NCBI GenBank assembly: GCA_964551445.1
Contig: CAZKCG010000020.1
Span: 11,526-75,525 of the forward strand
Reading direction: 5' to 3'
Source of the DNA: DAOPXV01 sp964551445
GTDB taxonomy: Bacteria > Muiribacteriota > UBA9980
DNA: 64,000 nt
This document shows, piece after piece, positions 50,382 through 60,121 of the stretch. A program made the translations under genes and the position numbers. Positions within the stretch are counted from its first letter, which is position 1. Every line of letters starts with the position of its first letter. Below the pieces are notes generated by a model, which saw nothing but the letters and a program-made list of their open reading frames with translations, ran no database searches and had not been told where the DNA came from.

Positions 50382-52148
50382 ATGATCGACGATTTAACCA
50401 TAGGTATGATAGGCCGTGGTGGTGACGGAGTTGTAGCGGCGGGCGAGATCTTATCGTCAACGGCTTCGATGCTCGGACTGAATTCTTTAATGGTGAAAAC
50501 ATACGGAGCTCAGATACGCGGCGGCGAGTCGCTTTCGAAAACCAGGATATCCAACGGTCCTGTAATGACCCAGGGGGACTGCGTTGATGTTTTGATAGCT
50601 TTCAACTGGAAAGATTATAACTCATTTAAAACTGAACTTGAAGTTCATGAGAACACGGTCATTATTTATCCTGAAGGCGATACAACAAGCATCGAGGAAA
50701 TACCGGTTGACGCCAAATGCAAAAAATTCGTTTATAAAATACCGTTTAAAGAAATGGCGATCGAAGCCGCGAATAGCGAACTCGCCAAAAACATGATCAT
50801 AGTCGGTGTTCTCACGAGCCTTGCCGGTCTTCCGATCGCGAATCTTGAAAAATCGCTCGCGAATAAATTCAAGAAAAAAACTAAAGAAGTGCTTGAGGGA
50901 AATTTAAAAGCCCTTAATTCGGGATATAAATTCTCCGAAGAGAACATGAAGAAATCCGTTCCTTTCAAGGGGCTCAGATTTACACAGTCGGCAGCCAAAC
51001 TTATGATGACCGGAAACGAGGTTTCAGCTATCGCTTCGCTTTACGCCGGATGCCGTTTTTATTCAGGTTATCCGATAACTCCATCGTCAGAGGTCATGGA
51101 GATACTCGGCAAGGAATATCCCAAGGTCGGCGGCAGGATGGTCCAGACCGAGGATGAAATATCGGCCCTCGGAATGGCTCTCGGCGCGTCATTCGCCGGA
51201 CATAAAGCGTTCACCGCCACTTCAGGCCCCGGAGTCTCGCTTATGAATGAAATGATAGGTCTGTCGGCTATCGCCGAACTTCCGGTCGTGATTTTGAACG
51301 TTATGCGCGGCGGCCCGTCAACCGGCATTCCGACCAAGACCGAACAGGCCGATCTTCAGCAGGCTTTATTTTCGACCCATGGCGACGCGCCGAAGGTCGT
51401 TATCGCTCCGACGGAAGTAAAAGATTGCTTCGACGCCACGACTCAGGCATTTTACATTGCCGAAAAATATCAGACGCCTGTAATAATACTTTCCGACCAA
51501 TTCATAGGCCAGCGCAAAGAATCGATAGATAAAAACGAGTTCACTCCCGGAAAGAGCTTTTTAAAAGTATTCGAGCGCCCGCTTCCGCCCGAAGAAGAGC
51601 TTACCGGCGAATACAAACGCTACATGATCGACAAGAACCCCATAGTTCCTATGACATGGCCCGGCGTTAAAAAGGGAATGTATCTGGCCGCGGGTATCGA
51701 ACACGATGAATACGGCCATCCTTCGTCGCTTCAGGAAACGCACGAGCAGATGAATGAAAAGCGTTATAAAAAAATGGAACTTCTCATAGAGGAATTCCAC
51801 AATGAGATGGTTGAGGAGATAGGCCCGAAAGATGCTTCCTGCGGAATCATATGCTGGGGTTCGACCAAGGGCGTCGTCGTCGAGGTCATAAATAAACTCA
51901 ATAAGGACGGATACAAGATCAAGGCGCTTATACCCAAGATCCTCTATCCCGTTCCCGAAGCTCACATAAGAAATTTCATATCCACTCTCAAAAAGATCCT
52001 CGTCATTGAAATGTCATATTCCAAACAGTTCTACTATTACCTCAAATCGTTCGCCGACCTTCCCAAGGAAGCCAAACTATTCAAGCGCTCCGGCGGCGCT
52101 CCGTTCACAGTCGAGGAAATTAGAAATGCTATAAAGGAGGCGTTTTAA
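50382..52148 (+). CDS. korA: 2-oxoacid:ferredoxin oxidoreductase, fused gamma-alpha subunit (KorA)
   Basis: A 588-residue subunit with the gamma domain first (residues about 1-190; GMIGRGGDGVVAAGEIL at 8-24) and the alpha domain after it (about 200-588; YSGYPITPSSEVMEIL, ATSGPGVSLMNEMIGLS, RGGPSTGIPTKTEQAD). With KorB it oxidises a 2-oxoacid to acyl-CoA and reduced ferredoxin. 2-oxoglutarate or branched-chain 2-oxoacids are the likely substrates, not resolved here. It abuts korB directly and lies 168 nt after the Hyf-like operon, with its own promoter. Confidence 0.9.
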   Translation: MIDDLTIGMIGRGGDGVVAAGEILSSTASMLGLNSLMVKTYGAQIRGGESLSKTRISNGPVMTQGDCVDVLIAFNWKDYNSFKTELEVHENTVIIYPEGDTTSIEEIPVDAKCKKFVYKIPFKEMAIEAANSELAKNMIIVGVLTSLAGLPIANLEKSLANKFKKKTKEVLEGNLKALNSGYKFSEENMKKSVPFKGLRFTQSAAKLMMTGNEVSAIASLYAGCRFYSGYPITPSSEVMEILGKEYPKVGGRMVQTEDEISALGMALGASFAGHKAFTATSGPGVSLMNEMIGLSAIAELPVVILNVMRGGPSTGIPTKTEQADLQQALFSTHGDAPKVVIAPTEVKDCFDATTQAFYIAEKYQTPVIILSDQFIGQRKESIDKNEFTPGKSFLKVFERPLPPEEELTGEYKRYMIDKNPIVPMTWPGVKKGMYLAAGIEHDEYGHPSSLQETHEQMNEKRYKKMELLIEEFHNEMVEEIGPKDASCGIICWGSTKGVVVEVINKLNKDGYKIKALIPKILYPVPEAHIRNFISTLKKILVIEMSYSKQFYYYLKSFADLPKEAKLFKRSGGAPFTVEEIRNAIKEAF

Positions 52149-53039
52149 ATGACAACTCAGGCCGCTGAAATGCAGAAATCAGAAAATAAATATTCGGTAT
52201 CCGATTATAAATCAAAGCTCAAACCTATATGGTGCCCCGGATGCGGAGATTTTGGCGTGGTCAACGCAGTTTACCGCGCTCTTAACGATCTTCAGATCGC
52301 TCCCGAGATGGTAGCCATGGTCTCAGGTATCGGCTGTTCATCCCGTATCCCCGGTTACGTTTCAACTTACGGTTTTAATACGATACACGGCCGCGCGATA
52401 CCCATCGCCTCCGGCGTTAAGATCTCGTCTCCGGAAACCACCGTTATAGTCGCCGGCGGCGACGGCGACGGGTTCGCTATCGGCGGCGGCCACATGCCGC
52501 ATGTCGCCAGGCGTAATATCGACATGACATATATCGTTATGGACAACCAGATATACGGCCTTACCAAGGGCCAGCTTTCGCCTACGTCCGAAATGGGGCT
52601 TAAAACCACGACATCTCAGTTCGGTTCGGTGGACACACCTTTAAATATCGTCGGCCTTGCACTGTCGTATAACGTTTCATTCATCGCGCGCGGATTCGCC
52701 GGCGATATAACCAATCTCGCCCGGCTTATAAGACTCGGCGTCGAACATAAGGGATTTTCGCTGATCCACGTCGTGTCGCCGTGCGTAACCTATCGCGGCA
52801 TGGAATATTTCAAGGTCATGAAGGAAAAATGCGTTATGCTGCCCGAAGATTTCTATGATCCGACCGACAAGGTAGAGGCTTTCAAGGTAGCTGAAAACAC
52901 GAAAAAAATGTATACCGGCGTAATATATCGTGAAAACAGGCCTACTTTTAATGATTTGCTCGATGAAATGGATAAAAAGGCTTCCGGCGATAACAGAGCG
53001 ACGCTTGACAGCATCCTCGATCAGTATATGGCCAGATAA
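52149..53039 (+). CDS. korB: 2-oxoacid:ferredoxin oxidoreductase beta subunit (KorB)
   Basis: Thiamine-diphosphate-binding subunit, 296 residues. WCPGCGDFGVVNAV (about 29-42) carries the first cluster cysteines, GIGCSSRIPGY (about 61-71) the next and SPCVTYRGM (about 213-221) the last; GGDGDGFAIGGGH is the ThDP-binding loop. Starts right after the korA stop, with AAAGGAGG upstream. No separate ferredoxin-like delta subunit is adjacent, as usual in two-subunit KorAB. Followed by a hairpin terminator. Confidence 0.9.
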   Translation: MTTQAAEMQKSENKYSVSDYKSKLKPIWCPGCGDFGVVNAVYRALNDLQIAPEMVAMVSGIGCSSRIPGYVSTYGFNTIHGRAIPIASGVKISSPETTVIVAGGDGDGFAIGGGHMPHVARRNIDMTYIVMDNQIYGLTKGQLSPTSEMGLKTTTSQFGSVDTPLNIVGLALSYNVSFIARGFAGDITNLARLIRLGVEHKGFSLIHVVSPCVTYRGMEYFKVMKEKCVMLPEDFYDPTDKVEAFKVAENTKKMYTGVIYRENRPTFNDLLDEMDKKASGDNRATLDSILDQYMAR

Positions 53040-53056
53040 CGCGATAAAATAAATTG

Positions 53057-53093
53057 AAAAAGGCGGGGTTCATTAAAGATCCTCGCCTTTTTT
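53057..53093 (+). terminator. Rho-independent terminator after korB
   Basis: AAAAAGGCGGGG pairs with CCTCGCCTTTTT (one wobble) around a 12-nt loop, ending in a T-run. Confidence 0.83.
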
Positions 53094-53195
53094 AATTTAG
53101 CGCCGGATTTTTCAGCGGTCTTAACGGGCGGGCGGGGTAAAGATTTAGCGTTATAAACATGCATATTTAAAAAAATCAAAAACAGTGATTTATAA

Positions 53196-54314
53196 ATGAA
53201 AACAACGAGCCGGATAAATATACTATTTATTTCTTCACGCGCCGACCACGGCGGCGGGCAGGCACAGATGTTCGATATAATATCGGGTCTGGACCGTGAA
53301 AGATTTAAAGTTTTCGCGGCGCTTCCCGATGAAGAGCCTTTTTACCGGAAAGCCGCCGAGGCGGGCGCCGGGTTGATAGCTATAAAAAAGCGTTCATTCT
53401 CGCCGGCGGATCTTTTGCGCCTCGTTTTTTTCGTCAGGGCTAATTCTATAGATATAATACATTCTCACGGTAAAGGCGCCGGATTATACTCAAGGCTTTT
53501 GAAGATATTCAATCCGAAGGTCAAAATAGCGCATACATTTCACGGATTTCATTTCGACACGCTTGGAGCGGTTCCGCGCTCTTTTTACCTCGCGCTTGAA
53601 AGAATGCTCGCGCGTCTTACCGACCGCTTTATAAACGTATCGGCGAGCGAGCGCGGCGAATATATCTCGCGCGGCATAACAAATGAAAAAAATTCGACCG
53701 TTATAGTAAACAGGCTCTCAAAAGAAACGGCTGAAAGAATATCGCAAGCCCGCCAAAAACCTAAATTCAGCGAGGCGTCCGGCACTGGTTCCATATATTT
53801 CTGTAACGTGTCCCGCTTCGACGAGGTGAAGGAACTCCCTTTTTTGATAAGGGCTTTCACGGAAGCCACGGCGTCTAACGATAAAGCGAAGCTGATGCTA
53901 ATCGGCGACGGCGAGGAATTCGATAAGTGCCGGGGTATCGCCGCCGGATTGAAAGTCAAGGATAAGGTCTGTTTCCTTGGATTCAGATATGACGCCATTG
54001 AGATGATGACGCGATGCGATATCTATGCCGCATCTTCGCGCCGCGAAGGAATGCCTCTTTCAATGATAGAGGCGGCCACGGCCGGACTGCCCATAATCGC
54101 ATCCCGCGTGCCCGGACATGCCGATATCGTATCGGAACATCCCGGCGGCTTTTTTTTCGAATATAATGATCTGATATCATTTAAAAAAGCGTTTGATGGC
54201 GCACTGGCTTTTCGCGATTCAAAGCCGGCGCCTGTCCGCCCTGAAATAACTGCGTCTTTTGAGACGCAGGCCGAAAAATACATGCTTTTTTATGAAACCC
54301 TTCTCGCCCGCTGA
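53196..54314 (+). CDS. Glycosyltransferase, GT4 family
   Basis: A 372-residue GT-B fold glycosyltransferase. The N-terminal GGGQAQMFDIISGL (about 22-35) and HTFHGFHFD, and the C-terminal donor-binding E-x7-E in SSRREGMPLSMIEAATAGLP (about 286-305), are typical of GT4 enzymes. It probably builds envelope polysaccharide. No good ribosome binding site precedes the ATG at 53196. It stands alone between a terminator and the TPR gene. Confidence 0.87.
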   Translation: MKTTSRINILFISSRADHGGGQAQMFDIISGLDRERFKVFAALPDEEPFYRKAAEAGAGLIAIKKRSFSPADLLRLVFFVRANSIDIIHSHGKGAGLYSRLLKIFNPKVKIAHTFHGFHFDTLGAVPRSFYLALERMLARLTDRFINVSASERGEYISRGITNEKNSTVIVNRLSKETAERISQARQKPKFSEASGTGSIYFCNVSRFDEVKELPFLIRAFTEATASNDKAKLMLIGDGEEFDKCRGIAAGLKVKDKVCFLGFRYDAIEMMTRCDIYAASSRREGMPLSMIEAATAGLPIIASRVPGHADIVSEHPGGFFFEYNDLISFKKAFDGALAFRDSKPAPVRPEITASFETQAEKYMLFYETLLAR

Positions 54315-54376
54315 AGCCGCCCGCGAGTGAAGCGGGTTTAAATGCCGCCGTAAATTAGATTTCGGGAGAGGTTTGA

Positions 54377-55894
54377 ATGCATATTAATGATAAGATACCC
54401 CTTGATAGTAAATCACAGGAAGAAATCCTGAGTGAAATAACGCGCAGTTTTCTCGACCGGGATTTCACTCAATATTACAAGATCTTATCCGGCACGCTGC
54501 CGGATGAGGATGAGATAGCCAAACGCCCTGATTTTTATATAAAACTTTCGAGGATACTTTCAAGGCACGCCCGGATCGTGCCTGAACTTATTGAGAACCG
54601 GCCCGAATTCCAACATATCGCCGAGGACATGATCGATACCGGCAAAGCGGAACTTGCGGGCCCGGGTTCGGTTCTTTTAAAGGTTTGTTCAAAGATATCC
54701 GCAGCTTCCGAAAAAAAAGAATTGATCGGAGCATCCTGCCTGCTTTCTTTTCCGCCTTTTCATGACGGGACCGCCTGCGATTTTTTTGAAAAATATTCGG
54801 GCGGGCTTAAAGGGCTTTTACTGGAAGAATTAGATTTGAAATGGGAATTTTCAGGAGATATCGATAGAAATCTGGCTTTTTTATGCGAGCTGGCTTCCAT
54901 TGATGATGGCGCAGCGGCGGATCGCGCTGAAAAATGGTTCAACGCCAGGATAGACCGCTCTTACATATTGACGGTGTTTTTCGAGGACCTGTGCGAACTT
55001 CTCAGGGTGAAGGGCGAATCAGGCTGGCTTATATCGTTAGGCGAATTAGCCGTGCCTTTTATTAACGGAAGCCCTGCTTTATGTTCGGTCCTCGCCGAGG
55101 CCCATTTCATGCTGTCGAGTTTTGAAAGGGCGATCGAACTGATAAATGCGGTAGAGGAAAGCGTAACCTCCACCGCTTATTTAAAGCATCTTAAAAGTTA
55201 CGCGCTATGGAGGGCAGGCCGCCCGCGCGAGGCGCTTGAACAGATAAATAAAAGACTTGCCGGGGACGAAAAAGACACACCCGCGGTCCTTCTGGCTGGA
55301 GATATCCTGCTTGAAGCAGCAAGGCTCGAGGCCGCCCTTAAAGCTTATTCTTATGCATATCATATCGAACCGGGATCTTCCGCCGTGATATTCTCGCTTG
55401 CGCGGGCTTATCGTGATTGTTATTTTTTCGATCAGGTTGATATCTGTATGGATAAACTCAAGGCTATCAATAACGGCGACATTCAAAGATACAAACTTGG
55501 AGTGGAGCTTTATATCAAGTGCGACCGCGAAGGCGCGCGGGCTTTTATCGACGGCAGCGAGATAGGTAAATGCCCGGTGCTTTTAAAAAGGGCGCCCGCA
55601 GGCCGGCATGATCTTAAATGGATCTTCGCCGACGGTTCGGAGACCGGTTTCGCCGCTGATCTCCTGGACGGCTATATTCAGAAATTCAAATATCTCTCTG
55701 GCGAAAAGACCGTCGATGTCGAAACGAGCCGCGAAGGCATGATAACTGTTTACAGGGGCGATAAGACGGTAACGCTTCCGGAAATACTGAAGGATTTCGT
55801 GGTCGCGGAGCTTTCGGATATACCCGCGGTCGAAATCGGGGATTTCATTAACGAAGAATTAATGAGCGGGATATTTGACGGCCAGCGAAATTAA
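54377..55894 (+). CDS. TPR-type repeat protein of unknown function
   Basis: A 505-residue soluble protein with helical hairpin repeats. TPR-like stretches are seen at about 225-350 (LCSVLAEAHFMLSSFERAIE, SYALWRAGRPREALEQINKR, LLAGDILLEAARLEAALKA). The last 120 residues form a different domain beginning LGVELYIKCDREGARAFIDG, which resembles a PEGA-type insert (IGKCPVLLKRAPAGRHDLKW). No signal peptide. A scaffold role is likely; no partner can be named. Confidence 0.75.
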   Translation: MHINDKIPLDSKSQEEILSEITRSFLDRDFTQYYKILSGTLPDEDEIAKRPDFYIKLSRILSRHARIVPELIENRPEFQHIAEDMIDTGKAELAGPGSVLLKVCSKISAASEKKELIGASCLLSFPPFHDGTACDFFEKYSGGLKGLLLEELDLKWEFSGDIDRNLAFLCELASIDDGAAADRAEKWFNARIDRSYILTVFFEDLCELLRVKGESGWLISLGELAVPFINGSPALCSVLAEAHFMLSSFERAIELINAVEESVTSTAYLKHLKSYALWRAGRPREALEQINKRLAGDEKDTPAVLLAGDILLEAARLEAALKAYSYAYHIEPGSSAVIFSLARAYRDCYFFDQVDICMDKLKAINNGDIQRYKLGVELYIKCDREGARAFIDGSEIGKCPVLLKRAPAGRHDLKWIFADGSETGFAADLLDGYIQKFKYLSGEKTVDVETSREGMITVYRGDKTVTLPEILKDFVVAELSDIPAVEIGDFINEELMSGIFDGQRN

Positions 55895-55934
55895 TTTTAA
55901 AGCTGAACTGGAATAATTTGAAGGCGGTTTTTAT

Positions 55935-56507
55935 ATGAAAAAAGAATTGATACGGTGCCCGTGGTGCCTTTCCTGCGATCTTTATATCGATTATCATGAC
56001 CGCGAATGGGGCGTTGCGGTCCACGACGATAGAATACATTTTGAGTTTTTGGTCCTTGAATCCGCGCAGGCAGGGTTAAGCTGGCTGACCGTTCTGAGAA
56101 AGCGCGAAAACTATAGAGCCGCCTATCTCAATTTCGACCCGAAGAAGGTCGCGAAGTTCGGCGCTGAAAAGATAGCCGAATTAATGAAAAATGAAGGTCT
56201 TATAAGAAACCTGAAAAAAATAGAAGCGTCCATAAACAACGCCGTCCGCTTTCTGGAGATCCAAAAGGAATTCGGTTCTTTTGACGAATATATATGGCGT
56301 TTCACCGGCCATAAGCCTGTAGTGAACGGATGGGATTCACTGAAGGAGCTGCCGGCTAAAACCGAACTGTCCGATGAAGTAAGCAAAGATCTTAAGCGCC
56401 GCGGTTTTAAATTTTTAGGCTCCACCGTTATATACGCGCATCTTCAGGCCACCGGCGTAATAAACGACCATCTGACGGATTGTTTCAGATACGCTCATTC
56501 TTTATAA
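55935..56507 (+). CDS. tag: DNA-3-methyladenine glycosylase I
   Basis: Base-excision glycosylase for 3-methyladenine, 190 residues. RCPWCLSCDLYIDYHDREWG (8-27) provides the zinc-binding N-terminal cysteine region and the substrate-binding HDREWG; AQAGLSWLTVLRKRENYR holds the active-site region, and HLTDCFR near the C-terminus gives the remaining zinc ligands. GAAGGCGG lies 10 nt upstream of the ATG. Confidence 0.92.
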   Translation: MKKELIRCPWCLSCDLYIDYHDREWGVAVHDDRIHFEFLVLESAQAGLSWLTVLRKRENYRAAYLNFDPKKVAKFGAEKIAELMKNEGLIRNLKKIEASINNAVRFLEIQKEFGSFDEYIWRFTGHKPVVNGWDSLKELPAKTELSDEVSKDLKRRGFKFLGSTVIYAHLQATGVINDHLTDCFRYAHSL

Positions 56508-56509
56508 AA

Positions 56510-56538
56510 TTGACAATAACTCATGTTTTTGTTATAAT
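56510..56538 (+). promoter_or_regulatory. Sigma-70-type promoter, consensus, for the ABC exporter
   Basis: TTGACA (56510-56515) and TATAAT (56533-56538) with exactly 17 bp spacing, starting 3 nt after the tag stop codon. Confidence 0.87.
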
Positions 56539-56583
56539 TTCATGGAAAGATCAGCCCTGAAAAATTAATAAAGCGGGAAAAAA

Positions 56584-57594
56584 ATGAATATTGCTATTGA
56601 AACGAAAGAACTTTCGAGATCGTTCAACGAAAAAGACACTAAAGGCGATAAGAGCGACCTGTGGGCGCTGAAAGGCGTCGATCTTCAAATACCGGAAGGG
56701 ATGATATTCGGGCTTTTAGGACCCAACGGCGCCGGGAAGACCACTCTTATAAAGGTGCTTTCAACGCTTTTACTTCCAACTTCCGGAGTGGCGAAGGTCG
56801 CCGGATTCAACGTCGATAACGAATATAAAAAGATCCGTCCCATAATAAATATGGTTTCAGGCGGCGAGAATTGCGGTTACGGTATATTGAACGTAACCGA
56901 AAATCTCTGGATGTTCACGCAGTTCTATGGGATCGCTTCAAGCGTCGCCCTTCCCCGGATCAAAACGCTTCTCGACGTTATGGGATTAACCGATAAGGCG
57001 AACACCAAGATCAATAAACTTTCCACCGGCATGCGCCAGAAGATGAATTTCATACGCGGTTTCGTCACCGATCCCAAAATATTATTTCTTGACGAACCGA
57101 CGCTCGGCCTTGACGTCAACGCCGCCCGCGACACCAGAAAATTCGTCATTGACTGGGTGAAAAATGCGGACGAACCCAAGACCGTGATACTCACGACGCA
57201 TTACATGCAGGAAGCCGACGACATGTGCGAGAAGATAGCTATCATCGATCACGGCAAAATACTCGCGCTGGACACGCCAGCCAACCTGAAAAAACAGGAA
57301 TCCGGCGGAATTATTTATAAGATCAGCGTATCGTTTCGCGAAGCCGATCTCGAATCTTTTAAAAAGGTTCCCGGCGTTAGTTCATTCGCTTATTCGATCG
57401 CCGACGAGAGCGCCATTATCGAAATGGTCTTTAATCTTGAATCCGACAGGGCTCTTTCGGCGGTCATCGAAAAGATCAATTCTTCAGGATTATCGATAAA
57501 TAATATTCAAAAAAACGAATTCACTCTCGAGGACGCTTTCATAAAACTTGTCGGAAGGCGGCTTGACGCGGGGGAGAAAAAAAACGATGACTAG
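56584..57594 (+). CDS. ABC-2-type exporter ATP-binding protein
   Basis: A 336-residue ATPase. Walker A GLLGPNGAGKTTLIK (about 44-58), ABC signature LSTGMRQKMNF (about 146-156), Walker B KILFLDEPTLGLD (about 164-176) and the switch His in LTTHYMQEADDM are present. The C-terminal 100 residues are the DrrA/NodI-type extension. It overlaps the first permease by 8 nt. Together the three genes form an exporter for a lipid, polysaccharide or drug; the substrate is unknown. Confidence 0.9.
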   Translation: MNIAIETKELSRSFNEKDTKGDKSDLWALKGVDLQIPEGMIFGLLGPNGAGKTTLIKVLSTLLLPTSGVAKVAGFNVDNEYKKIRPIINMVSGGENCGYGILNVTENLWMFTQFYGIASSVALPRIKTLLDVMGLTDKANTKINKLSTGMRQKMNFIRGFVTDPKILFLDEPTLGLDVNAARDTRKFVIDWVKNADEPKTVILTTHYMQEADDMCEKIAIIDHGKILALDTPANLKKQESGGIIYKISVSFREADLESFKKVPGVSSFAYSIADESAIIEMVFNLESDRALSAVIEKINSSGLSINNIQKNEFTLEDAFIKLVGRRLDAGEKKNDD

Positions 57595-58408
57595 GGAAGA
57601 ACTCGTCACTAACCTACGCGGGATATGGGCGCGCGCCTATGTCCGCATCGTCGGAGTCAACCGTGAGCCGTCCTGGATATTTTTCGAGATCCTTTTCCCG
57701 CTTTTTCCGATGTGCACTTTCGGCCTCGCTTATAAATCGATGAACGCGCCCGACGACTATATCGGTTTCGTAATACTCGGCGGCGCGATGACGGCTATCT
57801 GGATGAACGTTCTGTGGGGAATGGCCGCACAGTTCTTCTGGGAGCGCGAGTCGGGAAACCTCACGCTTTATATGCTCTGCCCGATGAGCACTATGGCCGT
57901 TCTTATCGGGATGGCGCTCGGGTCGGGGTTCTCGACTTTCTTCAGGGTCATAATCACTTTCCTTATCGGAAAATTCCTCTTCGGCATAACGCTTCATGTG
58001 GTTTCGTGGCCCTGGCTTTTCGTCACTTTTATTCTGACTATAATATCGGTCTTCTGCCTCGGGATGATGATGGCTTCGTTTTTTCTTTTATACGGCCGTG
58101 ACGCATGGAACGTGCTTACCGTTTTTATGGAACCGGTATTTTTTCTGAGCGGCTTTTATTTTCCCGTTAGAACGCTCGGAAGTTTCACGGCCTCGATAGC
58201 GTCTCTGATGCCGATCACCTTAGGCCTTGACGCGATGAGGCAGCTCGCCTTCAAACTCGGCCCTGAAACCGCTTTTTTATCGGTTCAGGCGGAGGTTGCC
58301 GGGCTCGTCATACTCTGTGTCGTCTATCTTTTAGCCGCCCGTTATCTTCTGGCTAAAATGGAATATCTCGGCAGGCGCGAAGGACGGCTGACGCTCAGAT
58401 GGCAATAA
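57587..58408 (+). CDS. ABC-2-type permease 1
   Basis: A 273-residue membrane protein with six spans of the ABC-2 (NodJ/DrrB) family. The ATG at 57587 is chosen because GGGGGAG lies upstream and it gives MTREELVTNLRGIWARAY; a GTG start at 57548 lies inside the ATPase gene. It overlaps the ATPase end by 8 nt and the second permease by 10 nt. The C-terminal MEPVFFLSGFYFPVRTLG is an ABC-2 signature. Confidence 0.85.
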   Translation: MTREELVTNLRGIWARAYVRIVGVNREPSWIFFEILFPLFPMCTFGLAYKSMNAPDDYIGFVILGGAMTAIWMNVLWGMAAQFFWERESGNLTLYMLCPMSTMAVLIGMALGSGFSTFFRVIITFLIGKFLFGITLHVVSWPWLFVTFILTIISVFCLGMMMASFFLLYGRDAWNVLTVFMEPVFFLSGFYFPVRTLGSFTASIASLMPITLGLDAMRQLAFKLGPETAFLSVQAEVAGLVILCVVYLLAARYLLAKMEYLGRREGRLTLRWQ

Positions 58409-59268
58409 ATCTGAAAAATTTAAAAAACATGTGGCTCGTGGCCAAAAATTCCGCGTGGCTCGGCTGGCAGCTCGAATCCAACTGGGCCGAGCCGTTCTCG
58501 TTCCTAATATTTTCCATGATCCGGCCGCTCTCGTCCATATTGATAATAACTTTCATGTTTCGTTTCGCTCTGGGCGCGAGATTCAACGATGAGATGTTCA
58601 ATTTTTTCTTTATAGGAAATATACTTTATCTTTATGTTTATAATATACTCTTTGGCGTCAGCCAGGTCGTTTTCGAAGACCGAGAACATTACGAGGTCAT
58701 CAAATATATATATATTTCACCGGTCAACTGGTATGTTTATTTCATGGGGCGCGGCCTCGCCCGATTTATTATCGCTACTATATCGGTAGCGGTTTCGATC
58801 GTTTTCGGATTGGTCTTTCTTCCTCTGAAGATCAGCATATTACCCGGCGCGCTGCTGCCGCTCGCCGCCTCTTTTTTTCTCGGCGTTTTCTCGGTGTTCT
58901 CACTCGGGATAATAATGTGCGCGCTGACGCTCGTTATGGCAAGGCACGGAAACATGATGGCCGAGAGCATTTCAGGCATATTCTTCATAGCGTGCGGAAC
59001 CATTTTTCCGATAAAAACTCTTCCGCTCGCGGTTCAGGCCGTAACCGTCCATATCCCGATATCGTACTGGTTCGAGATAACCCGCAGGTTAATGCAGAAC
59101 GTCGAATGTTCATCCGATACGGTATGGCTCGGGCGAACGACCGGCTCTCTTTTATACAGCCTCTCTATTTCGACTATCGTTTTATTTTTTGCGTCGATTC
59201 TCACGTTTAATTATTTAAGCGCTCTGGCCCGCTCCAAAGGCATTATCGACCGCACCACGAGCTATTGA
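58399..59268 (+). CDS. ABC-2-type permease 2
   Basis: A 289-residue membrane protein with about six spans, paralogous in layout to permease 1 (SWLGWQLESNWAEPFSFLIF near the N-terminus; ISGIFFIACGTIFPIKTLPL near 200). It overlaps permease 1 by 10 nt. Two different permeases with one ATPase imply a heterodimeric membrane channel. Confidence 0.85.
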   Translation: MAINLKNLKNMWLVAKNSAWLGWQLESNWAEPFSFLIFSMIRPLSSILIITFMFRFALGARFNDEMFNFFFIGNILYLYVYNILFGVSQVVFEDREHYEVIKYIYISPVNWYVYFMGRGLARFIIATISVAVSIVFGLVFLPLKISILPGALLPLAASFFLGVFSVFSLGIIMCALTLVMARHGNMMAESISGIFFIACGTIFPIKTLPLAVQAVTVHIPISYWFEITRRLMQNVECSSDTVWLGRTTGSLLYSLSISTIVLFFASILTFNYLSALARSKGIIDRTTSY

Positions 59269-59333
59269 ACCATAGCCGGAAAACGGTTAACGGATCAAGG
59301 TTTTTAAATATTTCATTTAAATGATCGAGGATA

Positions 59334-60062
59334 TCAGATAAGCGAAAGAAGCCCGCCGACGCTTTTAATTTCAAAGTCCGGCCGCACTCCTGGAAATTCA
59401 GCCGGCGCATCTTTTCCGCCCGGATTTATCCACGCTGTTTTCATTCCTAATAGTGACGGCCCGTAAATATCGTTCTTAAAAGAATCGCCCACGTATAAAG
59501 AATTTTCCGCCGGAATTCCGAGAAGGCCCAGCATCCTTTCAAAGACCGAGGAATGAGGCTTTCTCATACCCAGATCGGCTGTGAAAAGCATATGTTTAAA
59601 GTAAGCCGACATACCTATTTCATCGAGGTCCTCGGCGAAATAAACGCCCGGGATCGTGGTGTTGGATATCAGTCCCAGCGCGTATCTGGACGAAAGCTGT
59701 TTCAAGGTATTCATGGAATCATCGAAGATGACAAGGTTGTCTTTAAGCGACCTGTGAATGAGTTTTATTATCCACAGCGAATAATCTTCGGAAACTCCGA
59801 GAGCCCGCAGCCCGGTCTTAACGCATTCGCCCAGGTTCACTTCTACGAGGGTCCGTTCGGCGTGTATCGAATTCATTTCATAGTATCCGTCGAGCATCTT
59901 CTTTTCTATGTCGTCTAACGAAAAAGAATAACCTTTGGCCAGAAGAAAATCCTTTATTTTTCCGGCGCGTATATTTTTCATGTCTTCCCACGGAACCGGG
60001 TCGTAATCCAGAAGGGTTCCGCCCATATCGAAGATCACGGCTTTTATATCATTTTTTTTCAA
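59334..60062 (-). CDS. HAD-superfamily hydrolase
   Basis: A 242-residue haloacid-dehalogenase phosphatase. Motif I VIFDMGGTLLDYD (about 10-22), motif II LGLISNTT, motif III lysine in MRKPHSSVFERM and motif IV YVGDSFKNDIYG are all present. The start is a TTG with AAAGGAG upstream. It follows the cyclase gene by 59 nt on the same strand and may be co-transcribed with it. Substrate not predictable. Confidence 0.87.
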   Translation of the reverse strand: MKKNDIKAVIFDMGGTLLDYDPVPWEDMKNIRAGKIKDFLLAKGYSFSLDDIEKKMLDGYYEMNSIHAERTLVEVNLGECVKTGLRALGVSEDYSLWIIKLIHRSLKDNLVIFDDSMNTLKQLSSRYALGLISNTTIPGVYFAEDLDEIGMSAYFKHMLFTADLGMRKPHSSVFERMLGLLGIPAENSLYVGDSFKNDIYGPSLLGMKTAWINPGGKDAPAEFPGVRPDFEIKSVGGLLSLI

Positions 60063-60121
60063 TTGGATGCTCCTTTTTAATTTTGTTTTACAGCCGGCAT
60101 TATTTTTTATATAAGCTATAT

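Noticed and set aside
54320..54340. Weak hairpin CCCGC/GCGGG after the glycosyltransferase gene as a terminator.
   Set aside because: Only a 5-bp stem with three T residues; insufficient for a confident terminator.
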